Source: UBA877 sp034436335 (lineage in GTDB: Bacteria; Chloroflexota; Anaerolineae; Anaerolineales; Villigracilaceae). Taken from it: a DNA stretch of 64,000 nucleotides. The stretch lies in contig DAOTVO010000007.1 in NCBI GenBank assembly GCA_034436335.1, positions 1 through 64,000 of the forward strand. Reading direction: 5' to 3'. A program made the translations under genes and the position numbers. The notes under the pieces are model-generated. The model saw nothing but the letters and a program-made list of their open reading frames with translations, did no database searches and had not been told where the DNA came from. Within the stretch, counting starts at the first letter, position 1; each line of letters begins with the position of its first letter. Of this stretch, positions 32,599-42,454 are shown one piece after another.

Positions 32599-33383
32599 CA
32601 TTTCCTCCCCAGCAGACGCTGCCACAGTCCCGGGGTTTCGAGTTCCAGAAATTCAACCTGCTCACCTATCAGGCGGCGGGCAATGTTCTGAAAAGCCTGA
32701 CCGGCGCGGCTCTTGGGGTCGAGCGCCAGCGGCTGACCTTTGTTCGAGGCAACAATCACATTTTCATCTTCCGGCACGACACCAATCAGGTCAATCGCCA
32801 GCAAATCAAGGATATCATCCACCGAGAGCATGTCGCCGCGCTTGACCATGCTGGGATTGACGCGGTTGATGACCAGCGAAACCGGGCCTTTTTCCTCGGC
32901 ATCGAGGATGCCCACCACCCGGTCGGCGTCGCGCACCGCCGAGACATCGGGATTGGTGACCACCAAAATCTGGTCGGCGGCAGCGATGGCGTTCTTGAAG
33001 CCGCGCTCGATGCCGGCAGGCGAATCGATCAAAATCCAGTCCACCTCGGGGCGCAATTCGTCGCACAACCGCACCATATCACTCGGCGAGACGGCGGTCT
33101 TATCGCGCGTTTGCGCGGCAGGGATGAGATAGAGTTCCGGCAAACGCTTGTCACGAATCATGGCTTGCCGCAGGCGGCAGCGACCCTCGATGACATCCAC
33201 CAGGTCATAGACGATGCGGTTCTCCAGACCCATCACCACATCCAGATTACGCAGGCCAATATCGCCATCCACGCACGCCACACGCTGACCGCGTGCCGCC
33301 AGGGCCACGGCGATATTGGCTACCGAGGTGGTTTTTCCCACCCCGCCCTTTCCCGAACTGATTGTCACTACTTTTGCTGCCAT
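32598..33383 (-). CDS. minD: Septum site-determining ATPase MinD
   Basis: A 261-residue deviant-Walker ATPase (GKGGVGKTT at 11-19, DGDIGLRNLD, then IDSPAGIERG). It ends with a C-terminal amphipathic helix, QRLLGRK, for membrane binding. With ATP it recruits MinC to block FtsZ rings away from mid-cell. It lies 12 bases below minC and overlaps minE. The position in a shape-gene cluster suggests division and elongation proteins are expressed together. Confidence 0.95.
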   Translation of the reverse strand: MAAKVVTISSGKGGVGKTTSVANIAVALAARGQRVACVDGDIGLRNLDVVMGLENRIVYDLVDVIEGRCRLRQAMIRDKRLPELYLIPAAQTRDKTAVSPSDMVRLCDELRPEVDWILIDSPAGIERGFKNAIAAADQILVVTNPDVSAVRDADRVVGILDAEEKGPVSLVINRVNPSMVKRGDMLSVDDILDLLAIDLIGVVPEDENVIVASNKGQPLALDPKSRAGQAFQNIARRLIGEQVEFLELETPGLWQRLLGRK

Positions 33384-33395
33384 GTCACCTTCCTG

Positions 33396-34067
33396 TCATG
33401 CCTGCCAGGGTTCGGCGATCAGCCGTCCATCCACAAGCCGGGCCACCTCTGGCTGGTTTTTTCCGTGCTTATGCGGCGAAATCGCAATCTCGCTTGCTAT
33501 ACGCAATTGGGTAGGAGATAATTCCAGGGCGCAGACGACGGCTGTTTCATCGCCGCCCGCCCCGGCATGGACGACGCCGCGCAGCCTGCCCCAGATGATG
33601 ACGCTGCCGCCGGCCACGATTTCCGCGCCGGGGTTGACATCTCCCAGGACAACGACCGACCCCTCGTGGACGATTTTCGTCCCGGAGCGAAGCGGCCCCT
33701 TGACCCATTTGGCCGCCTCGGCAGGAATGCCCTCCACAGATTCGGGGACCTGCGGCGGGCGCGGCTTCGAGAGACGGGTTGCCAGCCCAAGGTTCTGGGC
33801 GGTGGTCTCCGTCAGCGGCGATTCACTTAACACTGCCCACAGGTTAATCCCGCGCTCGGAAAGTTGGTCGCGCAGGGCCGCCAGTTCCGCTACACGCAAA
33901 GCGCAGGTACCCACATCCAGAGCCAGACGCGCCCCCTGAAAGAAAGCCGGCTGACGCTCAATCTGCTCGGCAAGAGCCGCCAACAGGTCCGGCCACGGCG
34001 CCTGACCGAGGGTTACCAGCAGGCCATCGCGAATCCCTTTAATCTGGACGAGCGGCGTGTTCTCCAT
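33396..34067 (-). CDS. minC: Septum site-determining protein MinC
   Basis: A 223-residue MinC. The N-terminal FtsZ-antagonist domain precedes a C-terminal beta-helix with GTKIVHEGSVVVLGDVNPG and the RGVVHAGAGGD repeat of the MinD-binding face. A TATAAT (34084-34079, minus) ends 11 bases before ATG 34067, so the min genes have a promoter of their own inside the cluster. The tail AIAPxxxKP found in many MinC proteins is changed to SEIAISPHKHGKN. Confidence 0.93.
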   Translation of the reverse strand: MENTPLVQIKGIRDGLLVTLGQAPWPDLLAALAEQIERQPAFFQGARLALDVGTCALRVAELAALRDQLSERGINLWAVLSESPLTETTAQNLGLATRLSKPRPPQVPESVEGIPAEAAKWVKGPLRSGTKIVHEGSVVVLGDVNPGAEIVAGGSVIIWGRLRGVVHAGAGGDETAVVCALELSPTQLRIASEIAISPHKHGKNQPEVARLVDGRLIAEPWQA

Positions 34068-34078
34068 AATTTTGCAAA

Positions 34079-34084
34079 ATTATA
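34079..34084 (-). promoter_or_regulatory. Internal -10 box ahead of minCDE
   Basis: The minus strand reads TATAAT 11 bases before the minC ATG, with a predicted leader of about four nt and no Shine-Dalgarno. It lies in the 32-bp gap after mrdA. Confidence 0.55.
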
Positions 34085-34099
34085 CTGCCTTTCCTCCGA

Positions 34100-36226
34100 T
34101 TAGGGATTGCCGCCCACTGCCTGAGCCGTGTCAATCGCCTTGAGCGCGAAGTAGGCATTCATAATGTTCCGCACAATCGGGGCGGCGACACGTCCGCCTT
34201 CGCCGGCGTTATAGAGGAAGACGACCACGGCAATTTCCGGGTTGTCGAAGGGAGCGTAGGCCACCGTCCAGCCATGAGAGGGCCACTCACCGCGCTGGCA
34301 GAGGTTCTTGATGCGCGCCACATCGTCACAATACTCGGCGGTGCCTGTTTTGCCAGCGACGGCGATAGGGTAATTGCCAAAGGAAAAGGGACGATTGAGC
34401 GTGCCGCGCGAATCGGTGACGGCCATGCGCATTCCCTGCTGAACCTGTTGAACAGCCGTGAGAGAGACCGTTTTCATTTTGCCGGTAAATTCGCAGTAGC
34501 CGCTCTCGTTGCAGGCGAAATCGCGGATGAGCGGGTCTTGAGTGATGTCCCAGCGCAGGCGCGGGGTGAAGGGTTGAATGACATGACCGAGGTTGTCCCG
34601 AATTTCGTGGATGAGGGTTGGCTGCATGTATTTGCCGTCATTGGCGATGACAGCCGCCGAGACAAGCACCTGCAAGGGAGTAGCCAGGACATATCCCTGG
34701 CCCACGCTGGCGAGGTAGGTGTCGCCGGTGGACCAGTTTTCTCCCTTGTAGATACGCTTCCAGGTTGGGTCAGGAATGAGGCCGGTGTATTCGGCCGGCA
34801 GTTCGATGCCCGTCTGTTGGTCGTAGCCCAAGGCGCGGGCGTATTCCTGCAAGCGCCAGATGCCCAATCCGCCGCCGGTGATTTCGGGCAGGTAGCCGCC
34901 GCCGACTTTGTAGAAGCACGAGTCGCTCGAAAGGGCAATGCACTTGAGGAAAGGCAACTGTCCCAGGCCGCTGGTCTCGCCATAGAAGGTAAATGTCCAG
35001 TCGTAGTATTCCTCGTACTTGCCTTCTTCGGTCGGTGAATAGGTGTTGAGGACGCGGATGATGGCCGGGGCGTCAATGACCGAGGCGGGCGTCACCACTC
35101 CCTCGTTGAGCGCGCCGAGGGCAGTAGTCAACTTGAAGGTCGAGCCAGGCGGAAATTCGGCGGTGATGGCGTAGTTCAGCAGGGGGTGGGCCGGGTCTTG
35201 TTCCAACTGGCGGTAGTAATAGGCCGGGATGAAACGCGCCATACGGTTGTTTTCGTAGGTGGGAGTCTGCGCCATCGCCAGAATTTCGCCCGTTTGAGGA
35301 TTCATGGCGATGGCGACGCCGCTGGAAATTCGATAATAGCCGTAATAGACGTTGTTCCAGTAGTCAATCGCCGTTGTCAGCGCGGCTTCAGTGGCTTGCT
35401 GAAGGCGGGTGTCTATCGTCAGGACAACATTGCTGCCTGCCGTCGGCGCGACGGGTGGTTCGAGGTTGCGCAACACCTGACCGGCCACATCCACTTCGAC
35501 AACGCGCGTGCCGGGCGTTCCAATCAGCAAATCATTGAGAGCAAGTTCAATCCCGGCATAGCCAACTTTATCGCGGTTGGGCAAGAATCCCTGGGCGCGG
35601 TACTCCTGCTCCAGGGCGGCAGGGATGGGACCGAGAAAGCCGATGATGTTGGCCGTCAACGAGCCGGTCGGGTAGTCGCGTATCGGTTCGACGAGGATGT
35701 CCACCCCCGGCCAGTCGGAGGCATGCTCGGCCACGATGCGGGCAATTTTCTCGTCCACGTTGCATTGAATTTTGACCGGCTCGTAGGGGGCATTTGATTC
35801 ACCTAACGCCACCAGGTCAGAAATGCTTGGACCGGGGACGCAGGGGGCAAACAGTTTGGCGGCGTTGAGCGTTTGCTCGGTTACCGGGCCGCCCACCGGC
35901 ACGCCGGTCAGCGCAGAGAGTTCGCGGTAGATTTGTTGAATGTTTCCGGCGTCGTCGGGCAAAGCGGCAGGGGTAACCACAATTGTATAGGAGGGAACAT
36001 TGCGCGCCAGAACAATGCCGTTGCGGTCGTAAATGAGGCCGCGCGCCGGCGGGTCGCTGATCATCTTGGTGCGGTTTTCTTCGGTCTGGGCCAGGTAGTC
36101 GCTGCCGTTGATGATTTGCAGAGAAAACAAACGGGCAACAAAAACCAGGCCTATCAAAAGGCCGACGGCGTACACCACCAGGAAGCGCCATTGCGTAAAT
36201 TGGTTTGCGCGGGGGGCAAGGGTCAT
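34100..36226 (-). CDS. mrdA: Penicillin-binding protein 2 (elongation transpeptidase)
   Basis: A 708-residue class B PBP that cross-links side-wall peptidoglycan with RodA. One N-terminal membrane helix (about 14-36) precedes the pedestal domain. The transpeptidase domain has the SxxK motif STFK at 362-365, the second motif SSD at 433-435, and KTGTAEYCDD. A stretch around 385-425 with many Tyr and Glu is inserted before the second motif. It starts two bases below mreD. The rodA gene lies beyond minCDE. Confidence 0.93.
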   Translation of the reverse strand: MTLAPRANQFTQWRFLVVYAVGLLIGLVFVARLFSLQIINGSDYLAQTEENRTKMISDPPARGLIYDRNGIVLARNVPSYTIVVTPAALPDDAGNIQQIYRELSALTGVPVGGPVTEQTLNAAKLFAPCVPGPSISDLVALGESNAPYEPVKIQCNVDEKIARIVAEHASDWPGVDILVEPIRDYPTGSLTANIIGFLGPIPAALEQEYRAQGFLPNRDKVGYAGIELALNDLLIGTPGTRVVEVDVAGQVLRNLEPPVAPTAGSNVVLTIDTRLQQATEAALTTAIDYWNNVYYGYYRISSGVAIAMNPQTGEILAMAQTPTYENNRMARFIPAYYYRQLEQDPAHPLLNYAITAEFPPGSTFKLTTALGALNEGVVTPASVIDAPAIIRVLNTYSPTEEGKYEEYYDWTFTFYGETSGLGQLPFLKCIALSSDSCFYKVGGGYLPEITGGGLGIWRLQEYARALGYDQQTGIELPAEYTGLIPDPTWKRIYKGENWSTGDTYLASVGQGYVLATPLQVLVSAAVIANDGKYMQPTLIHEIRDNLGHVIQPFTPRLRWDITQDPLIRDFACNESGYCEFTGKMKTVSLTAVQQVQQGMRMAVTDSRGTLNRPFSFGNYPIAVAGKTGTAEYCDDVARIKNLCQRGEWPSHGWTVAYAPFDNPEIAVVVFLYNAGEGGRVAAPIVRNIMNAYFALKAIDTAQAVGGNP

Positions 36227-36227
36227 T

Positions 36228-36725
36228 TCAAACCTCTAAAGGATAGAGCCCGGCAGTCAAATCGCGCGCCAGGGGATGAATGATGATGGCAATAAAAAGG
36301 TTGAGAAATAAACAGGGCAAAATGACTTGCGGAAAAACGTTCGACAAAACGAGGGGGGTCTCGAACAATGTGCGGTAGACAAATACCGCGCCTTGCAGGA
36401 ACAGCGTTCCAGCAAGCGTTACCAGAAAGAGCGCCAGGAGCGGCGCTTGCCAGATGCGGCGGGCCAGCAGACGAGCCAGCCCCACGACTACCAGGTAAGC
36501 GGCCAGGTAAAGGTACCAGGGAGCCGCCGAAATGCCGCCGACAAGCAAACCGAGACCCGCTGCCCAGAGGGCCATGTGGCGGGCGCGTTCATTCAGGCTC
36601 ATGGCCGCCAGAAATACCAGCACCAGGTCGGCGCTTCCGCCAAGAAGGTGGACGCGGCTCACTACTGTCGTCTGCAGGAAAACAGCCAGCAAAGCGGCCG
36701 TCAGGACGGTCAGGAAAACGCGCAT
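36228..36725 (-). CDS. mreD: Rod-shape protein MreD
   Basis: A 165-residue protein with about five transmembrane helices, the usual MreD size and plan. It connects MreC and the elongation enzymes in the membrane. Identity rests on hydrophobicity and position between mreC and mrdA rather than on strong motifs. It is separated by three bases from mreC and by one from mrdA. Confidence 0.88.
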   Translation of the reverse strand: MRVFLTVLTAALLAVFLQTTVVSRVHLLGGSADLVLVFLAAMSLNERARHMALWAAGLGLLVGGISAAPWYLYLAAYLVVVGLARLLARRIWQAPLLALFLVTLAGTLFLQGAVFVYRTLFETPLVLSNVFPQVILPCLFLNLFIAIIIHPLARDLTAGLYPLEV

Positions 36726-36728
36726 CTC

Positions 36729-37574
36729 TTACGGCCCTGGGGTGGGAATCAGCGGCGTAATATCTACAGGCTTGAAGTTGGTGATGACAAGCACAAATTG
36801 CAGGCGCGAGAAATCCACATTGGGCTGAACCGAAGCCTGCTGAAACAACTCGTATTCCAGTCTGCGCACGCTGACCACCTGACCCACCAGCAGGTTGGGA
36901 GGGTAGCCTCCACCAAGTCCCGAAGTAAGGATGATGTCTCCCGATTGAACGACTGCGTCCTGCGGAATCATATCGAGCGACAAGTCGCCGGTCACCGAAC
37001 CGACGAGCATGGCTTCCGTATCCGAGGCTTGCAGACGGACGTTGATTGCCGAAGCCGAATCGGTAATCAACTGAACGCGCGCCGCCTCAGCGATGACCGC
37101 ATCTACACGGCCAACAAGTCCATTATTTGTGACCACCGGCATGCCGGGCAGAATGCCGTTATTCGAGCCGGCATCTATAATCACATAACTGTAGAACGGG
37201 CTTGGGTCGCGGCCAATGACCGTTGCGCCGGTGTAGGAATATTGAGGGTTGGCACGCGCGAACTCCAGAAGCGCAGAGAGAATTTCCACGTCTGCTACCT
37301 GCTGTTGGAGAGAGATCACCTCGGTCTGGAGGCGAGCCACTTCGGCCTCCAACTGGGCGTTACGTTGACGGAGCGAGATGACATCACGCGGCACGGTCAG
37401 GAAATCCACCAGAGCAAGATAACGGGTGGAAAACCAGGTTTGCACATCCACGACAAGCCTCTGAAAGAATGAATTCACAGGCTGGAAATAGCCGCCCAAC
37501 GCCAGCGCAATCAGGCCGACGACTATCAAGCCAATAATGACTCTTTGCAGGGAACGGGAAAAGCCAAGTTTCAT
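36729..37574 (-). CDS. mreC: Rod-shape protein MreC
   Basis: A 281-residue membrane-anchored scaffold. One N-terminal helix (about 10-30), a coiled coil (RQRNAQLEAEVARLQTEVI) and a double beta-barrel with VIGRDPSPFYSYVIIDAG and GMPVVTNNGLVGRV are typical of MreC. It activates PBP2/RodA. The start MKLGFSRSLQ at 37574 is preferred; a longer frame begins at 37643 inside mreB. The ribosome binding site is weak. Confidence 0.92.
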   Translation of the reverse strand: MKLGFSRSLQRVIIGLIVVGLIALALGGYFQPVNSFFQRLVVDVQTWFSTRYLALVDFLTVPRDVISLRQRNAQLEAEVARLQTEVISLQQQVADVEILSALLEFARANPQYSYTGATVIGRDPSPFYSYVIIDAGSNNGILPGMPVVTNNGLVGRVDAVIAEAARVQLITDSASAINVRLQASDTEAMLVGSVTGDLSLDMIPQDAVVQSGDIILTSGLGGGYPPNLLVGQVVSVRRLEYELFQQASVQPNVDFSRLQFVLVITNFKPVDITPLIPTPGP

Positions 37575-37605
37575 AGGTTCCCGCGCGTCCGGCGCGGTCA
37601 CGCGG

Positions 37606-38673
37606 TTACGAATGACGCGTGCTGCCGCGCTCCAGCCCGACAAGATAGCGGCTCAAGTGGGAGAAATCGTCTAGCACCATTCCTGCTCCCCGGCAGACAC
37701 AGGTCAGGGGGTCTTCAGCCGCCCAGACGCGCAGATTTAACTCGTCCGAGAGACGGTCTGCCAGTCCCTGCAAAAGGGCGCCGCCGCCAGCGAGGCAAAT
37801 ACCAACATCCATCAGGTCGGCGATGATTTCGGGAGGAGCTTCATCGAGAGCATCTTTGATGGTTTCGACAATGACCCGTACAGACTGCGACAAGGCTTCG
37901 CGGACTTCTACAGAAGAAATCTCTATCGATTCGGGCAAGCCGGTGACCAGATTGCGGCCGCGCACTTCCATCGTTTTTTCGACCGGCAAGGGAAAAGCAG
38001 AACCGATCTGCCACTTGACCTGCTCGGCAATCCGCTCGCCAATCAAAACGTTGTATTTGTTGCGGATGTATTGGACGATGTCCTGGTCCATTTCGTCGCC
38101 CGCCACACGCAGAGAACGGGAAACCACCACGCCGCCCATCGAGAGAATCGCCACTTCGGTCGTCCCGCCGCCGATGTCCACCACCATCGAGCCGCGTGTT
38201 TCGCCGATGGGCAGGCCCGCTCCCAGGGCCGCGGCGGTCGGCTCTTCGATGAGATGGGCTTCGCGCGCACCGGCGGCGATGGCAGCGTCGAAGACGGCGC
38301 GTTTTTCCACTTCGGTCACACCGCAGGGAATGCCGATGACGACGCGCGGGCGCGGCAGAGGCACAACGCTTTGTTCATGCACTTTGCCGATGAAATATTC
38401 GAGCATCGCCTCGGTGATGTCAAATTCCGCAATCACGCCATCACGAAGCGGACGCACCACGTTAATCGAACCGGAGGTACGTCCTACCATCTCTTTCGCC
38501 TGCAACCCAATCGCCAAAGGCTGGCGAGTCCGCTTATCCACGGCCACCCAGGAAGGTTCGTTGATCACAATGCCCTTTCCCCGAACATGAACGAGGGTGT
38601 TGGCTGTACCCAGATCAATGCCAATATCCAGGGAAAACAGTCCCAGCAGCCAATTGAGGGGATTGAAAGCCAA
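37606..38673 (-). CDS. mreB: Actin-like shape protein MreB
   Basis: A 355-residue bacterial actin that directs side-wall synthesis. It shows GIDLGTANTLV (phosphate 1), VDIGGGTTEVAI (phosphate 2), and GGGALLQGL (adenosine motif). An N-terminal hydrophobic stretch NPLNWLLGLFSL may bind the membrane. The start is a TTG at 38673, nine bases after AAAGGAG. An extended -10 box is upstream. It opens the long minus-strand run ending in gltX. Confidence 0.95.
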   Translation of the reverse strand: MAFNPLNWLLGLFSLDIGIDLGTANTLVHVRGKGIVINEPSWVAVDKRTRQPLAIGLQAKEMVGRTSGSINVVRPLRDGVIAEFDITEAMLEYFIGKVHEQSVVPLPRPRVVIGIPCGVTEVEKRAVFDAAIAAGAREAHLIEEPTAAALGAGLPIGETRGSMVVDIGGGTTEVAILSMGGVVVSRSLRVAGDEMDQDIVQYIRNKYNVLIGERIAEQVKWQIGSAFPLPVEKTMEVRGRNLVTGLPESIEISSVEVREALSQSVRVIVETIKDALDEAPPEIIADLMDVGICLAGGGALLQGLADRLSDELNLRVWAAEDPLTCVCRGAGMVLDDFSHLSRYLVGLERGSTRHS

Positions 38674-38706
38674 AGCGCGATGCTCCTTTGCGGTGTATTG
38701 AAAATA

Positions 38707-38716
38707 ATTATACCAT
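38707..38716 (-). promoter_or_regulatory. Extended -10 promoter of the mreB cluster
   Basis: The minus strand reads ATGGTATAAT, that is TGn plus a perfect TATAAT, about 34 bases before the TTG start. No -35 is clear. Confidence 0.6.
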
Positions 38717-38731
38717 GAGGCTCTTTTTTGC

Positions 38732-41700
38732 CTATTCGGTTCTTTTTAAGGCCAGCATGGTCAAGTCATCGGAAGGTTGTAAGGTCCCCATGAATTCATC
38801 TACTTTTTCCTCCAACAAGCGCAACAAGTCATTCACACCTGAAACATTGGCGGAACGCATGGTCTCGAAAACTCTTGCATCTCCAAAGAGTTCATCTGTC
38901 GGAGAAAACGCCTCTGTGAGACCATCGGTATAAAGCAGCAAAATGTCGCCGTTTTGGAGTGTGATGGTGCGTTCATCTACTTGAAGGCCTTCGATAATCC
39001 CCAGCGCAGCGCTGGTGCGGCGGAGGAGTTCCAGTTTGCCGGCAGAGCGGCTCAGCCACATGGGGGGATTATGGCCAGCGTTGGCAAACGTCAATTCGCC
39101 GGTGTCGAGAGAAAGCAGGGCGTAGACGGCGGTCACAAACATCCCTTCGTGGTTATCGGGGATGATTAACTCGTTGACGCGGCGCATGACTGCCGCCGGA
39201 GAGGGATTGTCCACCACGGCGGCGCGAACCAGGGTGCGGGTCAGGGCCATGAAGAGCGCCGCGGGGATACCCTTGTCGGAAACATCGGCAATGAACAAAC
39301 CAAGCCTGCGGTTCGGCAACTCGAACACATCGTAGAAGTCGCCCCCCACCTGACGCGCCGTGCGCCATACCGCCGCCAATTCCCAATTCGGGAATTGCGG
39401 CAGACTTTGCGGTAGAAACGTCTTCTGAATTTGCCGCGCCAGTTGCACTTCATGCTCCAGGCGCTCGCGGACGAGCATTTCACGCTGGAGTTGTTCGTTT
39501 TGGATGCTCAAGGCCACCTGCTGGGCTATGCTGTTGACGATTTCGATGCGCTTTTGACGGAATCTGCGGGCGGTATCCGTTTCCTCCACCAGCATCACGC
39601 CGTAGAAATCGTTCTTGATAACCAGGGGGAAGCCAAGCAGAAGGTGGTCGGCGGTTTGAATGGCGTAATATTCCTCCTGCTCGTTGCGAGCCAGAACAGG
39701 GTCCAGCCAGTCTTCAGGAACATCCTGGGTCAGAACCCCGACCGCCATGCGACCCGTCTGCATGACAGCATCCAGCAAAGGAAAATCGGTCTCGGAAAAA
39801 TTCCCTTCGTGCAAAAGCGGGCGTATCGCATCCGAGAAACCATAATCGCCAGCCGGCAAGAAGACGCCCTCCTGCCACAGGTAAATGGCGCAGGCTTTGA
39901 CGCCAACCAGGATGGGCGTGACGCGCACAATCGAATCAATGGCTTCATCGAGACTGTCTGCATTGGAGACGGTCTGCGCCACCTGCAACAGGGCCGCCGA
40001 AGCATAAGCCTGTTCCTGAGCGGCATCGTAGAGGCGGGCGTTTTCGATGGAGACGGCGGCGTAACTGGCAAACGTGGCCGTGATGGCCTGCGCCTCGTGA
40101 CCGTAGCGCCCCGGGGTGTGATGGGAAAGCATCAGCACTCCAAGCGGACGGTCACCAGAGCGAAGGGCGACGCCGATGGAGGAGTAATCGGCCGAGAAGC
40201 CGCGCGCCAGCCCCAGCGGGCAAAAGAGGTCAGTAGGTTTACGGATGAGCGGCCCCTCCGCGGCGAGGACATCCAACAAGGTGTTCACCGTTTCGGGCCA
40301 GCGCATCATGGCAGCCTGAACGTCCAGGATGTCTGCCCCGTGAATGTGCGCCGGATAGAGCGTTTCGCCGTCCAGCAGCCAGACGCCGGAGGCATCGCAG
40401 GGCAAGTTACGCTCCAGTTCGCGCAGGACGCTGTCGAGGACATCCTCCACGCTGACATCGGCGGAGAGACGCCCGGCCACCTCCCGCAGACTGTCGGCCA
40501 CCTGACGCCGCCAGCGTTCGGTGCGGAACAGGTCGGCGTTGTGAATGGCAACGGCGATATTTGCGGCCAACGCCTCAAGCACGAAACGGTCTTCTTCACT
40601 GAATGCGCCCCGGCGGGTGCTTTGCAAGTCGAGGATGCCGACCGGTTTGTTATCATAGAGCAAGGGGATGGTCAATTCGGAGCGGGTATCATCGGGCGGG
40701 AAGGGCGAGGGGCGGTAACGCGGGTCTTGCTGGACATCATTAGCCAGAACCGTCTCGCCGGTCCGTGCTGCCCAGGGAATCAGCCCTTCGGCGCTGTCGA
40801 GGCTGATGGCATAGCCCTTGAGCGAGGCGCTTTTCTCGCCGCTGCCGGCCTCGTAGATGATTTGCCGCCGGTTGGGGTGAACGGTGAAAAGGTGAACATA
40901 GGAGTACCCCAGCCGCTCATGGATGAGCGCGGCTACCTTCTGGAGCAGTTCGTCCAGGTCGAGAACGGAGGTGATGCTTTCGCTCACCGTGGCAATCATG
41001 GATAACTGTTCAATGCGGCGCTGGAGGTCGCTGTAGAGGCGGGCGCGATTGACTGCGGCGGCGATGGCATCGGCCAGGGCGCGCAGTACCAGCAGGTCAT
41101 TGGGATGGAAAGCATCCGGCTGGTCGCTTTGAATGTCGAGAACACCCAGCAGGTGAGACTCAATTTTGAGCGGCAGAACGGCCTCGGAGCGCGTCCCCGG
41201 AAGGCGGTCAATGTAACGGAAGCGCGGCTCGTCCCCGACGTCGTTCGAGATGATTTCCTCGCCGCTCTCGGCGACTGTGCCAATCAGCCCTTCGCCGGGC
41301 TTGATTCGGGTCAGGCGCGGCCGCCGCCGACCCGGCGCTCCGGCGCTGGATTGAAAGCATAGGTAAGGTTCGCCCTCTTCGAGCGTAAAGACGGCTACGT
41401 AGTAATACTTGAAGGTCTCGCGAATCAGACGGGTGACGCGGCGCGTGAGGGTTGTCAGGTCGAGGACATTGACAAGTTGGGCGCTGACCATGCGGACAAG
41501 CGTCAATTGCTCCAAGCGCCACTGCTCGACGGCAAAACGGTGCGAGGAGAGCAAGGCCAGGGCGGTGTGGGCGGCAAAGCCCTGCAAGAGTTCGTTCTCG
41601 GCGCGAGTGAAGGGCTTTGCAGTTGGTCTCCTGACCGCCAGCACCCCCAGCAGGGTCTGTTGAGAACGCAGCGGGAGCGCAATTGCCGTCGCTGATGCCT

Positions 41701-41965
41701 GTTGGCAGCATCCCTCGGCAGTCTCGAGGACGCGGCGCATGAGTTCATCCTCGGGCTGCGGCGGGAAGATGCGGGTCTGATTTAATCCCGGCAGTCGGAA
41801 GAGACTTTCATCCAGCCACAGGGAAGCCTCGGCATCCAGAAGCAACGAGGCGGCTTCCAGAATCAAAGTGCGCTGTTCATCCAGTTGACGGACAGCAAGC
41901 AGTTTTTCGCCCAAGGCGGCAATCTGGGACCAGGCAGAGGAAGTGGAAAAGCGCGCAGGGGTCAT
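38732..41965 (-). CDS. Multi-GAF PP2C (SpoIIE/RsbU-type) serine phosphatase
   Basis: A 1077-residue soluble sensor. About five GAF-like domains follow one another (roughly 30-160, 170-330, 335-500, 510-660 and 670-830). A coiled-coil linker (QLARQIQKTFLP) and a PP2C domain with VGGDFYDVF, IADVSDKG and TDGLTEAF carry the metal ligands. The family dephosphorylates STAS anti-anti-sigma proteins. Its start overlaps the kinase gene by four bases, and the STAS gene is first in the run, so the three form a partner-switching module. Signals sensed by the GAF domains are unknown. Confidence 0.9.
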   Translation of the reverse strand: MTPARFSTSSAWSQIAALGEKLLAVRQLDEQRTLILEAASLLLDAEASLWLDESLFRLPGLNQTRIFPPQPEDELMRRVLETAEGCCQQASATAIALPLRSQQTLLGVLAVRRPTAKPFTRAENELLQGFAAHTALALLSSHRFAVEQWRLEQLTLVRMVSAQLVNVLDLTTLTRRVTRLIRETFKYYYVAVFTLEEGEPYLCFQSSAGAPGRRRPRLTRIKPGEGLIGTVAESGEEIISNDVGDEPRFRYIDRLPGTRSEAVLPLKIESHLLGVLDIQSDQPDAFHPNDLLVLRALADAIAAAVNRARLYSDLQRRIEQLSMIATVSESITSVLDLDELLQKVAALIHERLGYSYVHLFTVHPNRRQIIYEAGSGEKSASLKGYAISLDSAEGLIPWAARTGETVLANDVQQDPRYRPSPFPPDDTRSELTIPLLYDNKPVGILDLQSTRRGAFSEEDRFVLEALAANIAVAIHNADLFRTERWRRQVADSLREVAGRLSADVSVEDVLDSVLRELERNLPCDASGVWLLDGETLYPAHIHGADILDVQAAMMRWPETVNTLLDVLAAEGPLIRKPTDLFCPLGLARGFSADYSSIGVALRSGDRPLGVLMLSHHTPGRYGHEAQAITATFASYAAVSIENARLYDAAQEQAYASAALLQVAQTVSNADSLDEAIDSIVRVTPILVGVKACAIYLWQEGVFLPAGDYGFSDAIRPLLHEGNFSETDFPLLDAVMQTGRMAVGVLTQDVPEDWLDPVLARNEQEEYYAIQTADHLLLGFPLVIKNDFYGVMLVEETDTARRFRQKRIEIVNSIAQQVALSIQNEQLQREMLVRERLEHEVQLARQIQKTFLPQSLPQFPNWELAAVWRTARQVGGDFYDVFELPNRRLGLFIADVSDKGIPAALFMALTRTLVRAAVVDNPSPAAVMRRVNELIIPDNHEGMFVTAVYALLSLDTGELTFANAGHNPPMWLSRSAGKLELLRRTSAALGIIEGLQVDERTITLQNGDILLLYTDGLTEAFSPTDELFGDARVFETMRSANVSGVNDLLRLLEEKVDEFMGTLQPSDDLTMLALKRTE

Positions 41966-42381
41966 TTTGACTGCTTGAGGCGCTTGACGAGGGTAAGGAC
42001 GTTGCCCGCTTCGCCCAAATGTTCGTAACGGACTTCATCCATGAGATGGCGCATCAAAAAGATGCCCAATCCGCCCACATGACGCTCTTCCAAGTCGGAT
42101 GTCAGGTCGGGCGGCGGGACATTGAGAATGTCAAACGAGCGGCCGCGGTCGCGCAAAATCACGATAAAAGCATCCTGAGTGCTCCCGCAGGTGCATTCGA
42201 TTTGACCATCCCGAATCCCCGCATAAGCATGCTCGACGATGTTGGAGCAGGCTTCATCCACGGCCATCTCCACCGCAGAGAGCGCCGGTTCTTTGAGACC
42301 TGCATCCGCCGCCGCCTGAACGGCGAAACGGCGCAGGGTATCGAGCTGGTCGAAGCGGGCGGGGACAATCAGAGTACGCAT
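41962..42381 (-). CDS. Anti-sigma-type serine kinase (RsbW/SpoIIAB-like ATPase)
   Basis: A 139-residue GHKL ATPase. The N-box EMAVDEACSNIVEHAY and the G-box GGLGIFLM region are present. Such kinases phosphorylate the STAS partner and hold a sigma factor or other target. The start MRTLIVPARFDQ at 42381 is chosen as the likely one; GTG 42411 is the alternative. It lies between the STAS and phosphatase genes. Confidence 0.88.
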   Translation of the reverse strand: MRTLIVPARFDQLDTLRRFAVQAAADAGLKEPALSAVEMAVDEACSNIVEHAYAGIRDGQIECTCGSTQDAFIVILRDRGRSFDILNVPPPDLTSDLEERHVGGLGIFLMRHLMDEVRYEHLGEAGNVLTLVKRLKQSK

Positions 42382-42454
42382 AAGAAACAGGATGGCCGTC
42401 TCTTCATCCACAACAGAGACGGCCGCGATCTAATTTTCAAAAGGCAGCAGCCGT

